From NCBI RefSeq assembly GCF_000744815.1, contig NZ_JQMQ01000005.1, forward strand, positions 6,157,801 through 6,221,800: a stretch of 64,000 nt of DNA, given 5' to 3'. A model generated the notes under the pieces. It saw only the letters and a program-made list of their open reading frames with translations, searched no databases and was not told where the DNA came from. The position numbers were made by a program, and so were the translations under genes. Shown here in pieces: positions 1-7,874 of this stretch (positions are counted from its first letter, which is position 1; every line of letters begins with the position of its first letter). The stretch is from Phaeacidiphilus oryzae TH49. Its GTDB lineage: Bacteria; Actinomycetota; Actinomycetes; Streptomycetales; Streptomycetaceae.

Positions 1-40
1 GCGGCCGGGCAGGAGCTCGTGCCGGTGGTGGCGGGGCCGG

Positions 41-121
41 TCAGGGCCGACAGAGCGAGGCGGCGACACGGAGGAGATCGACGTGCCGGCGGGAGCGGAG
101 GCGGAGGGGGCACCGGGGGCG
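41..121 (-). other. C-terminal end of a putative Cys-responsive leader peptide
   Basis: On the minus strand this stretch reads RSRRHVDLLRVAASLCRP followed by a TGA at 41-43. The pattern RRHVDL-R-ASxxCR is the hallmark of short peptides annotated in actinomycetes as 'putative leader peptide', usually upstream of sulfur or thiol metabolism genes. No ATG, GTG or TTG lies close upstream in this frame. An ATG at 157-159 lies in the neighbouring frame and would be joined by a single missing base, the same kind of defect seen in several genes further right. The regulated gene would lie to the left of the window. The motif is directly visible; the role is inferred. Confidence 0.4.
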
Positions 122-547
122 ATCGTCGCCGGGGCTGAACGCCGCACCGCCACTGCCATCGCCTTCACCGCCCTCACCGTTCGGCCCGCCGAATCGGGCG
201 CCGTCGAGACGTGCAACCCCGGGCCGCCGCGAGCCATTCCACGCTGCCGCTGCCGCTGCGCCGCCGATGCCGGACGCGATCGAAAGGTAGGCACGGCGGC
301 CGAGGGCTGTCAACGGCGGGTGCCCGGGCGCGAGCCGGGGCCGCCTTGCTGCTCAACGCGTGCTTGACGGCCCGGCGGAGGGTGTTCAGACTGGTCCGGA
401 CGGTCACGACAGTCAGCGCCCGCCGCCACGGCGGGTAATCGGCCCCGGCCCGCTGACGGGCAACCCTTCCACCGCGACGGGGTGCCCCGGGTGACGACCG
501 GGTTCCGCCGAAGCGGCGGGGCAAGCGCGACGACGGGATCGGTGGAG

Positions 548-670
548 ATGGCCGGCAGGGGCAGCGGCAGGGCTCGTGAAGCCCGCAGGCCACTCGTCCG
601 TTCGGTCCTCACCCGCCGCCTCCACATCGATCTGCTGCGGGTCTGCAGCGCGTTCGGCAGAGCGGGCTGA
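548..670 (+). CDS. Putative 40-aa leader peptide upstream of GST-like gene
   Basis: Forty codons from ATG 548 end in LTRRLHIDLLRVCSAFGRAG and TGA. The tail matches the actinomycete leader-peptide pattern (RR-HIDLLRV-SA), here with Cys in the middle instead of in the usual final SAxCR. It lies about 195 bp before the thiol-transferase-like gene at 865, which suits the sulfur-linked genes such peptides usually precede. A GGTGGAG sits directly against the ATG, which is too close to be an ideal ribosome site, so the true start may differ. Translation-dependent attenuation in response to cysteine is known for comparable mycobacterial peptides; here it is inference. Confidence 0.45.
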   Translation: MAGRGSGRAREARRPLVRSVLTRRLHIDLLRVCSAFGRAG

Positions 671-864
671 CGCCGAGCTCCGGCGGCGCACCCCGTCCGG
701 GGCACAGCGCCGCTCCGGCCACCGTCACCACCACCGCCTCGGCGTCGGCCGCCTCGGCCTGAGCGGCAGCCGCAGTCGCGCCCCGCCCCATGCCCCCACC
801 TCGTCCTCGCGCCTCCTCGGCGGCCGACAGCGCCGCCGGGACGCGCCCTGCCCTGGAGAGAGCC

Positions 865-1665
865 ATGCCCGAGTCCCTGCTCGACGCCGCCTCGTCCACC
901 GCCCGCTTCCGCGACCGGATCGGCGCCGGCGACGCCCCCGACCCCCACCGCTACCAGCTCTACCTGCGCCTCGGCTGTCCGGGCTCACTCCGGGTCTCGA
1001 TCACCCTCGAACTGCTGGGCCTCCACGAGGCCATCGCCACCACGCCGCTGACCCCCGCGTCGAAGACCGTCACCGCGGACCAGGCGCTGCTCCGCCGCGC
1101 CTACGAGTCCACCCAGCACCACTACGCCGGCCCCCTCAGTGTCCCCGCGCTCTGCGACCGCTGGAGCGGGCGGGTGGTGAGCAACCATGTGCCGGACATC
1201 CTGGACGACCTCGCGGACCGTTTCGCCGCCGCCGCTCCGAAGCCCCAGGGCGGCGGGCGCGTCCTGCCGCTCCGCCCGGCCGCGCTGGCCGGCGACATAG
1301 CCGAACTGCGGACCCTCCTCGACGGGTCCGTCACCCAGTCGGCCCGCCGGGCCGCCCTCGCTCAGGGGACGCGCCGCCGCGAGGAGGCGCTGCGGACGCT
1401 GCTGGGCGCCCTGGACGAACTCGACCGCCGCCTCGCCGCCCACGGTCAGGAGTACGCGCTCGGCAGCGAACTCACCGCCGCGGACGTCGACTTGTGGTCG
1501 GCCCTGGTCGGCCTGCGCACCGCCAGGCTGAGCCGCCGCGGGGGCGACGGCGCCGACACCGAGGCGGCCAGGAGGACCATCGACGGCCACCACCGCCTCT
1601 GGTCCTACGTCGACCGGGTCACCGCCGCCCACCCGGCCTTCCGGGCCGCCGCGCGGGCGAACTGA
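865..1665 (+). CDS. Glutathione S-transferase-like protein (Ecm4/YqjG type)
   Basis: A 266-residue protein related to the C-terminal GST domain proteins of the glutathionyl-hydroquinone reductase (Ecm4/YqjG) group. The N-terminal thioredoxin-like part contains YQLYLRLGCPGSLRV, where true Ecm4 proteins have a CPWA active site: the Cys-Pro is kept and the following residues are changed. The helical C-terminal half contains the typical YALGSELTAADVDLW segment (about residues 190-206) that packs against the thiol site. ATG 865 is preferred over an upstream in-frame ATG because GGAGAG lies 4 bases before it. Actinomycetes use mycothiol, so the thiol partner is unlikely to be glutathione. The upstream leader peptide suggests sulfur-linked control. 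Confidence 0.72.
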   Translation: MPESLLDAASSTARFRDRIGAGDAPDPHRYQLYLRLGCPGSLRVSITLELLGLHEAIATTPLTPASKTVTADQALLRRAYESTQHHYAGPLSVPALCDRWSGRVVSNHVPDILDDLADRFAAAAPKPQGGGRVLPLRPAALAGDIAELRTLLDGSVTQSARRAALAQGTRRREEALRTLLGALDELDRRLAAHGQEYALGSELTAADVDLWSALVGLRTARLSRRGGDGADTEAARRTIDGHHRLWSYVDRVTAAHPAFRAAARAN

Positions 1666-1672
1666 GTACTCG

Positions 1673-2668
1673 TCAACTTCCTTGTGGCACACGCAGTGCC
1701 GCCGCGACCGAGCGGAAGAACGCGGCATGGGCGGCGGCGCTGCACGGCGTCTCCGGGCTCCACGGCACCACCCGGGCCGCCGAGGTCAGCTCCGTCCAGC
1801 CCGGGGAGTCGCTCGGGCTGGGCGCGGCGTTGACCCGGGTGTCGGCGAGGATGACCGCCGCCCGGTCGGCCCACTCCGCCGCGGCCGACCAGGTGGTCTC
1901 CGCCCAGCTCGCGCCCGGGCCCGGCGGCGGCTCCGGCAGCAGGACGCCGAGCTCGGAGAGCCGGTGGAGCTCCGGCCAGGAGTGCGGCCGGGCCGCGTAG
2001 CCGCCGTCCGGACCGGTGGCGGAGACGGCGACCACGGCCGGCCGCTCGCCGGCCGCGGCGGCCGCCTCGCGTACCTCCGCCTCGGCGGCGGCGAGTGGGG
2101 CGGCGATGTGGTCGGCGGGCTGGGCAGCAGCGGCGCCCTGGTCCGCCGCGCCCGCGATCCCCGCGCCGAGCTCGGCGAAGCGGCTCAGCAGCCGCTCCAG
2201 CGGGGCGTCGCCGGACACCGACAGGGCCACCGAGGGGACGCCGGCCGAGGCGAGCTTGGCCGCGATCGGCTCGGGCAGCGCGTACAGCCCCCGGCCGTCG
2301 TAGCTGACGTCCACCACCAGCTCGGGACGCAGTTCGAGGAGCGCCGAGACGGACACGTCCGCACCGGGGCCGAGGTAGCGGACCGGGGTGTCGCCACCGG
2401 CTCCGTTTCCGGCGCGGGAACCCGCCTCCCCGCCCGGGGCCTCCCCGATCGGCAGCGCGCCCGCCTTCGCCGGGTCCGCCGAGGGCCCGTCGTGCCCCGA
2501 GCCGTAGACGGCGACCAACTGCGAGCGCACCCCGGCGTCCCAGAGGGCCGCGCCGGCGCGTACATACGCCACCAGCCGCCTCGGCGGTCGGGGGAGTTCG
2601 ACCGCGGCCCCGCGGTCGTCCACAAAGCTCCACCCGCCCAGCCTGCCGACGTCGGCCACACCCGCCAT
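1673..2668 (-). CDS. Periplasmic-binding-protein-like (FecB/BtuF fold), no signal peptide
   Basis: About 331 residues with the pattern of iron-siderophore/cobalamin binding proteins. The start reads PRPPRRLVAYVRAGAALWDAG, then comes DVSVSALLELRPELVVDVSYDG (about residues 105-126), the 'think-of-the-target' strand typical of this fold, and a conserved-looking SWPELHRLSELGVLLPEP segment. It lacks an N-terminal signal or lipobox. The chosen ATG at 2668 has AAGGGAG just upstream, and the longer frame back to 2815 only adds an Arg-rich stretch without a membrane segment. No permease or ATPase gene is beside it. It may be a cytoplasmic binding or sensing protein, or a truncated transport component. 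It converges on the GST-like gene with only 7 bp between stops. Confidence 0.6.
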   Translation of the reverse strand: MAGVADVGRLGGWSFVDDRGAAVELPRPPRRLVAYVRAGAALWDAGVRSQLVAVYGSGHDGPSADPAKAGALPIGEAPGGEAGSRAGNGAGGDTPVRYLGPGADVSVSALLELRPELVVDVSYDGRGLYALPEPIAAKLASAGVPSVALSVSGDAPLERLLSRFAELGAGIAGAADQGAAAAQPADHIAAPLAAAEAEVREAAAAAGERPAVVAVSATGPDGGYAARPHSWPELHRLSELGVLLPEPPPGPGASWAETTWSAAAEWADRAAVILADTRVNAAPSPSDSPGWTELTSAARVVPWSPETPCSAAAHAAFFRSVAAALRVPQGS

Positions 2669-2843
2669 GGCGCACTCCCTTGGTCCGTGCTGCTCGATCG
2701 ATCTCCCCTCCACCCTGATGGTCCGCGGGGAATGTCTCAAGAACGCCTGGTTGCGGACTCCTTGCCGGGAAGTGGTACGGCCGCGCGGGGGTGCGGGCGG
2801 AAACCTCTTGACCATGGCGGGCGGCGACTTCTAGCCTCCGGAA

Positions 2844-3464
2844 ATGGAGACCGGTGACCTCGACGACAGCCTCGCCCACCTGCTCGAAGTCGTGCGTCCG
2901 CGCGCCGTGGAGGGCGTCGACTGGGAGGCGCCCGCGGACGGCCTCGCATGGTCCTGCTGGGAGACGGTCGAACACCTCGCCGACACCCTCTTCGTCTACT
3001 CCCTCCAGTTCACCCCGCGTCCGCCGGAGCCGGAGACCGGCCGCCACGGCTACCTCCCGGTCAGCGAGCTGAAGATGGAGCGCGAGCACGGCCCGCTGAT
3101 GCTCCTCCACCTCCTGGCCGCCTGCGGCGACCTGCTGAGCCGGGCGATCCGCAGTGCCGGGCCGGGCCGGCGGATGCCGCACTTCACCCTGCTCACCGAC
3201 CCGGACGGCTTCGCGGCGATGGGCACCGTGGAGAGCCTGGCGCACGGCTGGGACCTGACCGGCGGCCTCGGCGTCCGCGACGCCTTCAACCCGCCGCCGG
3301 AGGTGTGCGAGCGCGCGCTGTCCCGCCTCTTCCCCGAGATCCCGCCCGCCTTGTCCGCCGACCACGGCCCCTGGCCCGCCCTCCTCTGGGCCGTCGGCCG
3401 GACCGCGCTCCCCGGCCACCCCCGCCGGGAGACCTGGCGCTGGAACGCCCGCGTCCGCGAGTAG
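2844..3464 (+). CDS. DinB/mycothiol maleylpyruvate isomerase N-domain-like protein
   Basis: A 206-residue probable four-helix-bundle protein. WSCWETVEHLADTLFVYSLQF (residues 35-55) matches the helix that carries the first metal His in DinB/MDMPI proteins, and a later VESLAHGWDLTGGLG (about residues 132-146) carries the second His in the usual A-HGWDL context. Members bind a divalent metal and several use mycothiol or bacillithiol as cofactor; the substrate here is unknown. It is divergent from the binding-protein-like gene, with 175 bp between the starts. No strong Shine-Dalgarno is seen, only a weak GG-rich stretch before ATG 2844. Confidence 0.65.
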   Translation: METGDLDDSLAHLLEVVRPRAVEGVDWEAPADGLAWSCWETVEHLADTLFVYSLQFTPRPPEPETGRHGYLPVSELKMEREHGPLMLLHLLAACGDLLSRAIRSAGPGRRMPHFTLLTDPDGFAAMGTVESLAHGWDLTGGLGVRDAFNPPPEVCERALSRLFPEIPPALSADHGPWPALLWAVGRTALPGHPRRETWRWNARVRE

Positions 3465-3603
3465 CCGTGACTCCTGGGCTCGCCGTCGCCCGTGGATGTT
3501 CGAGGCAGGGGCGAAGCGGCTCCCGGCAGGGCGACCGGGGTTGCCGGAGGTGACCGCGGAGCTCACCCGCGGCGGCGTAGCGCGGCCCAAGCCGCGTCGG
3601 CGT

Positions 3604-4341
3604 TCAGACGCCTGAGGAGAGTTGGGCGAAGCGGGTGAGGCTCTGCTGGTAGGCCGCCGGAGTGACGTGGAGGGGGCCGACGTAGGGGTGGGGCATGTTG
3701 AGGACGAAGAAGATGCCGAACCCCACCACCGCGCCGACCAGGCCCAGTGCCAGCGACTCCCGCAGATGGAAGGTGAGGCCGGCGATCGGGGCGTAGAGGA
3801 GGACCAGCAGGCCGGTGGCCACCAGTGCGGGGTAGAGCGGGGCGGGCAGGCTGACGCCGGTGTCGGCGAGGCGGATCTGGCGGGCCGTGTAGACCGCCGC
3901 CAGGTCGGTGAGCTCCTGCGTCCGGGCGGGGCTCTGCGGTTCGGCCAGGACGCGGGCGCGGACGGTGTCCAGCGACTGCCAGGTGGCGGGGTCGGCGGCG
4001 CCGTGCGCGGACATCGAGTGCCACTCGGGGCCGATGACGCCGGTGACGTAGGTGTGGAGCAGCGCCCGGGTGGCCGGATCGGCGTCCGAGTAGGCGGTGT
4101 TGAGCGCCCGCGCCTCGTCGAAGGTGTGCGAGCGGGCGGTGTTGATATTGGACCACGATCCGGCGATCAGGAAGGCCGCCACCAGGATGAAGCTCGACAG
4201 CGACGCCGAGCCGAGGAAGCTCAGCGCGCCACCGGAGAAGGTTCCCTGGCGGGACCGGTGGGTGCGGCCGAAGCCGGCCAGCACGGCGACCGCGACGGCG
4301 CCGCCGGCCAGTGCGCAGAGGACGAATCCGAGTACCGTCAT
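3604..4341 (-). CDS. DUF4239 membrane protein (bestrophin-like)
   Basis: 245 residues with four predicted membrane segments: two near the N-terminus (VLGFVLCALAGGAVAVAVLAG and the FLGSASLSSFILVAAFLIAG region) and two near the C-terminus (PLYPALVATGLLVLLYAPIAG and LALGLVGAVVGFGIFFVLN). Between them is a hydrophilic domain of about 110 residues beginning ARALNTAYSDADPATRALL. This layout (two TM, soluble region, two TM) is typical of DUF4239 proteins, distantly likened to bestrophin anion channels. ATG 4341 overlaps the TGA of the small upstream gene (ATGA), so the two are translationally coupled. Function unproven. Confidence 0.7.
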   Translation of the reverse strand: MTVLGFVLCALAGGAVAVAVLAGFGRTHRSRQGTFSGGALSFLGSASLSSFILVAAFLIAGSWSNINTARSHTFDEARALNTAYSDADPATRALLHTYVTGVIGPEWHSMSAHGAADPATWQSLDTVRARVLAEPQSPARTQELTDLAAVYTARQIRLADTGVSLPAPLYPALVATGLLVLLYAPIAGLTFHLRESLALGLVGAVVGFGIFFVLNMPHPYVGPLHVTPAAYQQSLTRFAQLSSGV

Positions 4342-4613
4342 CAGCCGCGCCTCCCGGGACCGCCTGCGGTGAAGTGGTGGGTGACGCCGGCCACCGCGGC
4401 CACCAGTGCCGGGATGGTGATGGCGATGAAGAGGAAGACGGCGTCCGGCGAGGAGTTGGTGGCCGGCTGGTAGTCGGCGACCACGGGCGCGGCGACGGCG
4501 GTGTGGGCGATCGTCGGGCTCGGGCTGGGGGTCGGGCTCGGCGGTGGCGGGGCTGGGGGCGGGGGTGGCGGGGACGCCGCCGGGGTGGGGGGCGCTGGGT
4601 GACGCACCGTCAC
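4341..4613 (-). CDS. Small Pro-rich single-pass membrane protein, partner of DUF4239 gene
   Basis: The secure part is the C-terminal half: a hydrophobic segment AVFLFIAITIPALVAAVAGV followed by a short basic tail ending GPGRRG. Before it lies a long proline run of the kind that bridges periplasm or cell wall. The start is uncertain: a GTG at 4613 gives 90 residues, whereas the same frame is open to ATG 4874 with good G/C third positions and would add a His/Leu/Pro-rich extension. The stop overlaps the start of the DUF4239 gene. Such a small TM partner upstream of DUF4239 suggests a two-subunit membrane complex, but that is inference. Confidence 0.5.
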   Translation of the reverse strand: MTVRHPAPPTPAASPPPPPPAPPPPSPTPSPSPTIAHTAVAAPVVADYQPATNSSPDAVFLFIAITIPALVAAVAGVTHHFTAGGPGRRG

Positions 4614-5065
4614 CGTCGGCTGCCGGGTGGGATATCGGTGCACCCGGCCGCAGATGGGCATGGCCGGTGACGCGTGCGACGGTACCCGCGCGGGAGACCC
4701 GCCGGGCCATCCGCAGAGCGGCCAGACCGGGAACCTCGGGGGATGCGGATGCGGCATCGACGGCAGGTGGAGGTGGAGATGGAGGTGGAGCCGGTGGACT
4801 CCGGGGACGCTGCCCGGCCCGGGTATCGCCCCGCTCCCCGGAAACGGATCGGGCACCGACGTGGGAACGGCCATCCGCTGCGAACCCCTCTCGACTCGAT
4901 TTCCGCAGGCAGGCTGCCCGTCCGCTGGTGGCGCGACGCCTGCCGCCCGGCCAAGCCACCCCTGCGGGTGACCCTCGGAACATCCGGGCGGGGACGGTGC
5001 GGGGACGGTGCGGGGCTGCGGCGGGACCCTGGCGGCGGGTGGGGTGGTGGGTAGGCTCGACTGCC
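4614..5065. other. Intergenic region with GGTGGAG-type short repeats
   Basis: No confident gene. Around 4769-4798 the plus strand carries a short microsatellite-like run of GGTGGA/GATGGA units, which on the minus strand would code the His-Leu alternation of the possible N-terminal extension of the small membrane protein. The remainder should contain the divergent promoters for that gene pair and for the kinase at 5066, but I could not pick convincing -35/-10 boxes. Confidence 0.4.
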
Positions 5066-6148
5066 ATGGTGCGAGAGGTCGGTCTGGTCGTCGGAGTCGA
5101 CGGGGGCGGTACCCGGACCCGGGCGGTGCTGGTGGCCGCGGGCGGTCCGCACGCCCTCGCCGGCGAGGTGCTGGGCCGGGGCGAGGGCGGGCCGGGCAAC
5201 CCCCTCTCGGTCAGCGTCCCCGAGCTCGCCGAGCACCTGGCCACCGCGATCGGCGAGGCGGTCCCGGCGGGGGACCGCTCGCAGGTGGTCGCGGTCGGCG
5301 CGGGCTTCGCGGGCGCGGCGCGGACGCTGCGGGGGGACATCGGGCGGGTGCGGGCGCTCACCGCGCTGGACCTGGCGGCGCGTCAACTCGGGCTGGGCGG
5401 CGGTGCGGACGGCGGGCTGGGCGGGGCCGGGTCCGGGTCCGGGGCCGCAGGGGAGGCCGACGGCGCCATGGACGGGACGGGCGGGGGCGGTGGGCCGCTG
5501 GTGGAGGTGTACAGCGACGCCGAGGCCGCCTTCGCCTCGGCGCCCGGCACGCCGCCGGACGGCATCGCGCTGATCGCCGGCACCGGCGCGGTCGGGGTGC
5601 GCATCGCCCGCCGGCGGAGCGTCGCCTACGCGGACGGCAACGGCTGGCTGCTCGGCGACGAGGGCGGCGCGTTCTGGATCGGCCGGGAGGCGGTCCGCGC
5701 GGCGCTGCGGGCCGCGGACGGGCGGGGCGCGCCGACGGCGCTGCAGGCGGCGGTGTACCGGGAGGCGGCGGCCGACGGCCGGGCGGAGCTGCCGGAGCGG
5801 CCGTCCGACTACCGCGGTCAGCTGGTCCCGCTGCTGATGGCGCGGCCGCCGATCGCGCTGGCGCGCTTCGCGCGGGTGGTCGTGGCGGCGGCGGAGGAGG
5901 GGGACCCGGTGGCGGAGGTGATCCTCGACCGGGCGGCCGAGCACCTCGCCGAGACGGTCCGGGCGTTGCGGCCCGTGCCGAACGAACTGCTGGTCGGGGC
6001 TGGGTCGTTGCTGGGGGACAGCGGCCCGCTCACCGACCGCCTGCGCGGGCGGCTGGCCGCGGAGTCCATCGCGCTGCGGCTCCGCTGGGTCGAGGACGGC
6101 ACGCGAGGCGCTGCGGCGCTGGCGACGCTGAGCCTGACCGGCAGATGA
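5066..6148 (+). CDS. BadF/BadG-type ATPase, N-acetylglucosamine-kinase-like
   Basis: 360 residues of the actin-like ATPase fold. The phosphate-1 loop is VGVDGGGTRTRAVLV (residues 8-22), the second phosphate region is ALIAGTGAVGVRI (about residues 170-182), and GWLLGDEGGAFWIG (about residues 194-207) is the signature shared with N-acetylglucosamine kinases of the BadF/BadG family. A low-complexity Gly/Ala loop of about 40 residues (about 110-150) interrupts the first lobe and is probably a disordered insertion. It likely phosphorylates an amino sugar, but the substrate cannot be read from sequence. Single gene, followed by a repeat-rich spacer. ATG 5066 is chosen because upstream codons are noncoding in style. 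Confidence 0.72.
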   Translation: MVREVGLVVGVDGGGTRTRAVLVAAGGPHALAGEVLGRGEGGPGNPLSVSVPELAEHLATAIGEAVPAGDRSQVVAVGAGFAGAARTLRGDIGRVRALTALDLAARQLGLGGGADGGLGGAGSGSGAAGEADGAMDGTGGGGGPLVEVYSDAEAAFASAPGTPPDGIALIAGTGAVGVRIARRRSVAYADGNGWLLGDEGGAFWIGREAVRAALRAADGRGAPTALQAAVYREAAADGRAELPERPSDYRGQLVPLLMARPPIALARFARVVVAAAEEGDPVAEVILDRAAEHLAETVRALRPVPNELLVGAGSLLGDSGPLTDRLRGRLAAESIALRLRWVEDGTRGAAALATLSLTGR

Positions 6149-6190
6149 CGCTGAGCGCGGCGGTTCTCGCGGCGGCGGCAGGCAGGCTAC

Positions 6191-6281
6191 GGCGCGGGGG
6201 GTTGCAGCTGGCTGTTGCCGGGTGCGGGGTGGTGGTGAGTTGGCCGCGCAGTTCCCCGCGCCCCTTTTCTCGCCCTGCGGG
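6191..6281. repeat. Dispersed-type ~95-bp repeat, copy 1
   Basis: First of two near-identical blocks. Landmarks in order are GCGCGGGGGGTTGCAGCT, GCTGTTGCCGGGTGCGGGGT, CGCGCAGTTCCCCGCGCCCC, a T-run, and CGCCCTGCGGG. The T-run after a GC-rich part could give terminator activity behind the kinase gene. Confidence 0.7.
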
Positions 6282-6288
6282 CTCGTGC

Positions 6289-6386
6289 GGCGCGGGGGGT
6301 TGCAGCTTGGTGGCTGTTGCCGGGTGCGGGGTTGTGGTGGGTTGGTCGCGCAGTTCCCCGCGCCCCCCTTTTTTCGCCCTGCGGGG
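6289..6386. repeat. Dispersed-type ~95-bp repeat, copy 2
   Basis: Second copy, direct orientation, about 98 bp after the first, with small indels (a TTG insertion after GCAGC and a longer C and T run). The CGCGCAGTTCCCCGCGCCCC core is unchanged. Sequences of this type recur in intergenic regions of many Streptomyces genomes, which is recollection and not something checked here. Confidence 0.7.
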
Positions 6387-6421
6387 GCATGCGGGTGGGG
6401 TGACACGCGGCCGATCTCCCC

Positions 6422-6477
6422 TTGACGGCTGCTCAGCCGTGCGAGCAGAGTGCGGAAGATCGACTGGTCAGGCCAGT
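6422..6477 (+). promoter_or_regulatory. Promoter with GntR/FadR-like operator before M20 operon
   Basis: TTGACG at 6422-6427 is followed after 18 bp by CAGAGT (6446-6451), which fits a vegetative -35/-10 pair. Just downstream lies the dyad ACTGGTCAGGCCAGT (6463-6477), which pairs except for one position on either side of the centre and resembles FadR-type GntR operators (TGGT-N-ACCA class). A repressor bound there would sit on the transcription start. No GntR gene is in this window, so the regulator must be elsewhere. Confidence 0.45.
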
Positions 6478-6517
6478 GGCCTGGCACGTCCGCAGACGAG
6501 CGACCTCGGAGACGCCC

Positions 6518-7726
6518 GTGACGAGTGAGAGCAGCGCCGAAGCCGCCGTGCGGCTCACCCAGCGCCTGGTGCGGCTGCGCACCGTCGCCGCCGAGGGCGC
6601 CACTGCCGTGGAGACCCCGGCCGCGGAGCTGATCGCTGAGCTCTTCGCGGAGTTCGGCTGGCCGCACGAGACGGTCGAGGTCGCCCCCGGCCGGCAGAGC
6701 GTGATCGCGGTGGTCGAGGGCGGCGGGGACCCCGGGCCCACCCTGATGTTCGAGGGCCACACCGACGTGGTCACCGAGGGCGATCCGGCCGACTGGTCGG
6801 TCGATCCCTTCGGCGGCGAGATCCGGGACGGCCGGCTCTGGGGCCGCGGCTCGGCCGACATGAAGTCCGGCCTGGCCGCGATGGTCTACGCGGTGCGGGA
6901 GTTGCAGCGTTCCGGCCCCTTCCCCGGCCGGGTCGTCCTCGGCGCCCTCTGCGACGAGGAGGGGATGATGCTCGGCGCCAAGCACTTCGCCGCCTCCGAA
7001 CTCGCCCGCCAGGTGGACGCGGTGGTGGTCTGCGAGCCGGAGGGCTACGAGCTGTGCACCTCCGCCCGCGGCGGCATCCGGCTCCGCCTCGACCTCCACG
7101 GAGCCATGGCGCACGGCTGCATGCCGCAGGAGGCGCGCAGCCCGATCCTGGCCGCGGCCCGCGTCGTCGGGGCGCTCTCCGACGCGCAGTGCTGGGCCGA
7201 GAAGCGCTACGGCACCCATCCGTACGCCGGCACCGTCACCGTCACCCCGACCGTCCTCCAGGGCGGAGACCCGGTGCAGCTCAACGTCATCCCGGCGCGG
7301 GCGATGGTCGGCGTCGACGTCCGTACGGTCCCGGGGACGGACCACGAGGAGCTGGTCGAGCACATCCGGCGCGCGGCGGCCGAGGCCGCCGCCGCGGTCG
7401 GGGTGACCGTCCGGCTCGCCGTCGTCGACGACCGCCCGGCGATCGAGCTGCCGCCCGAACACCCGCTGGTGCGTGCCGTGGTGAGCGGCCATCAGCAGGT
7501 GCACGGCAGCCCGCCGCCGTTCGGCGCCGTGCCCGGCACCACCGACGGCACCATCCTCACCCGGGACGCCGGCCTCCCCACCGTGGTCTACGGCCCCGGC
7601 GGCAAGTGGATAGCCCACCAGAAGGACGAGTACGTCGAGGTGCGGGAGATCGGCGAGTACGTCCGCGCCTACGCCGCCGCGGCCCGTGCGTACCTGACCT
7701 CGGGAGCGGAGGGGAACGCCGAATGA
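6518..7726 (+). CDS. M20-family metallo-amidohydrolase (ArgE/DapE/ACY1 type)
   Basis: 402 residues. The zinc ligand motif is FEGHTDVV, then the bridging Asp in WGRGSADMKSGLAAM, the general base and zinc ligand pair DEEGMM, and the C-terminal zinc His in KWIAHQKDEYV. This order is diagnostic for M20 di-zinc hydrolases that remove N-acyl, N-carbamoyl or N-succinyl groups from amino compounds. The chosen GTG at 6518 has CGGAGA upstream; the longer frame from 6422 starts inside the promoter. It is the first gene of an operon with an SDR, a DUF3311/SSS symporter pair and an Ntn acylase, so an imported amide or N-acyl compound is the likely substrate. Confidence 0.82.
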   Translation: MTSESSAEAAVRLTQRLVRLRTVAAEGATAVETPAAELIAELFAEFGWPHETVEVAPGRQSVIAVVEGGGDPGPTLMFEGHTDVVTEGDPADWSVDPFGGEIRDGRLWGRGSADMKSGLAAMVYAVRELQRSGPFPGRVVLGALCDEEGMMLGAKHFAASELARQVDAVVVCEPEGYELCTSARGGIRLRLDLHGAMAHGCMPQEARSPILAAARVVGALSDAQCWAEKRYGTHPYAGTVTVTPTVLQGGDPVQLNVIPARAMVGVDVRTVPGTDHEELVEHIRRAAAEAAAAVGVTVRLAVVDDRPAIELPPEHPLVRAVVSGHQQVHGSPPPFGAVPGTTDGTILTRDAGLPTVVYGPGGKWIAHQKDEYVEVREIGEYVRAYAAAARAYLTSGAEGNAE

Positions 7727-7874
7727 GGAGCTGAATGTGGAGCTGACGGTCACCCGGGATGGCCGCCGTCCGCGGCCTCGGCCGACGCCGAACCGAGCCG
7801 GCCTGCCCGGCTCACCAGACCTGACCAGATCAGACCTGATAGCCCGTCACCTCCCAGCACTGGAGCCCCCTTCG

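Larger units (their letters stand above)
1..864. other. Gene-poor left edge holding two leader-peptide-like tails
   Basis: I find no full-length protein gene here. Long open frames exist on both strands but they are Arg/Pro/Ala-rich with no recognisable domain, as expected by chance in such GC-rich DNA. The only meaningful content is two short conserved-looking peptide ends on opposite strands (described separately), so the region probably holds two divergent 5' leaders: one for a gene left of the window and one for the gene starting at 865. Confidence 0.5.

Noticed and set aside
576-2000. Long plus-strand frame across 576-2000 as a gene
   Set aside because: It is the shadow of the GST-like gene and the minus-strand binding protein: Arg/Pro-rich, no domain, wrong third-position bias.
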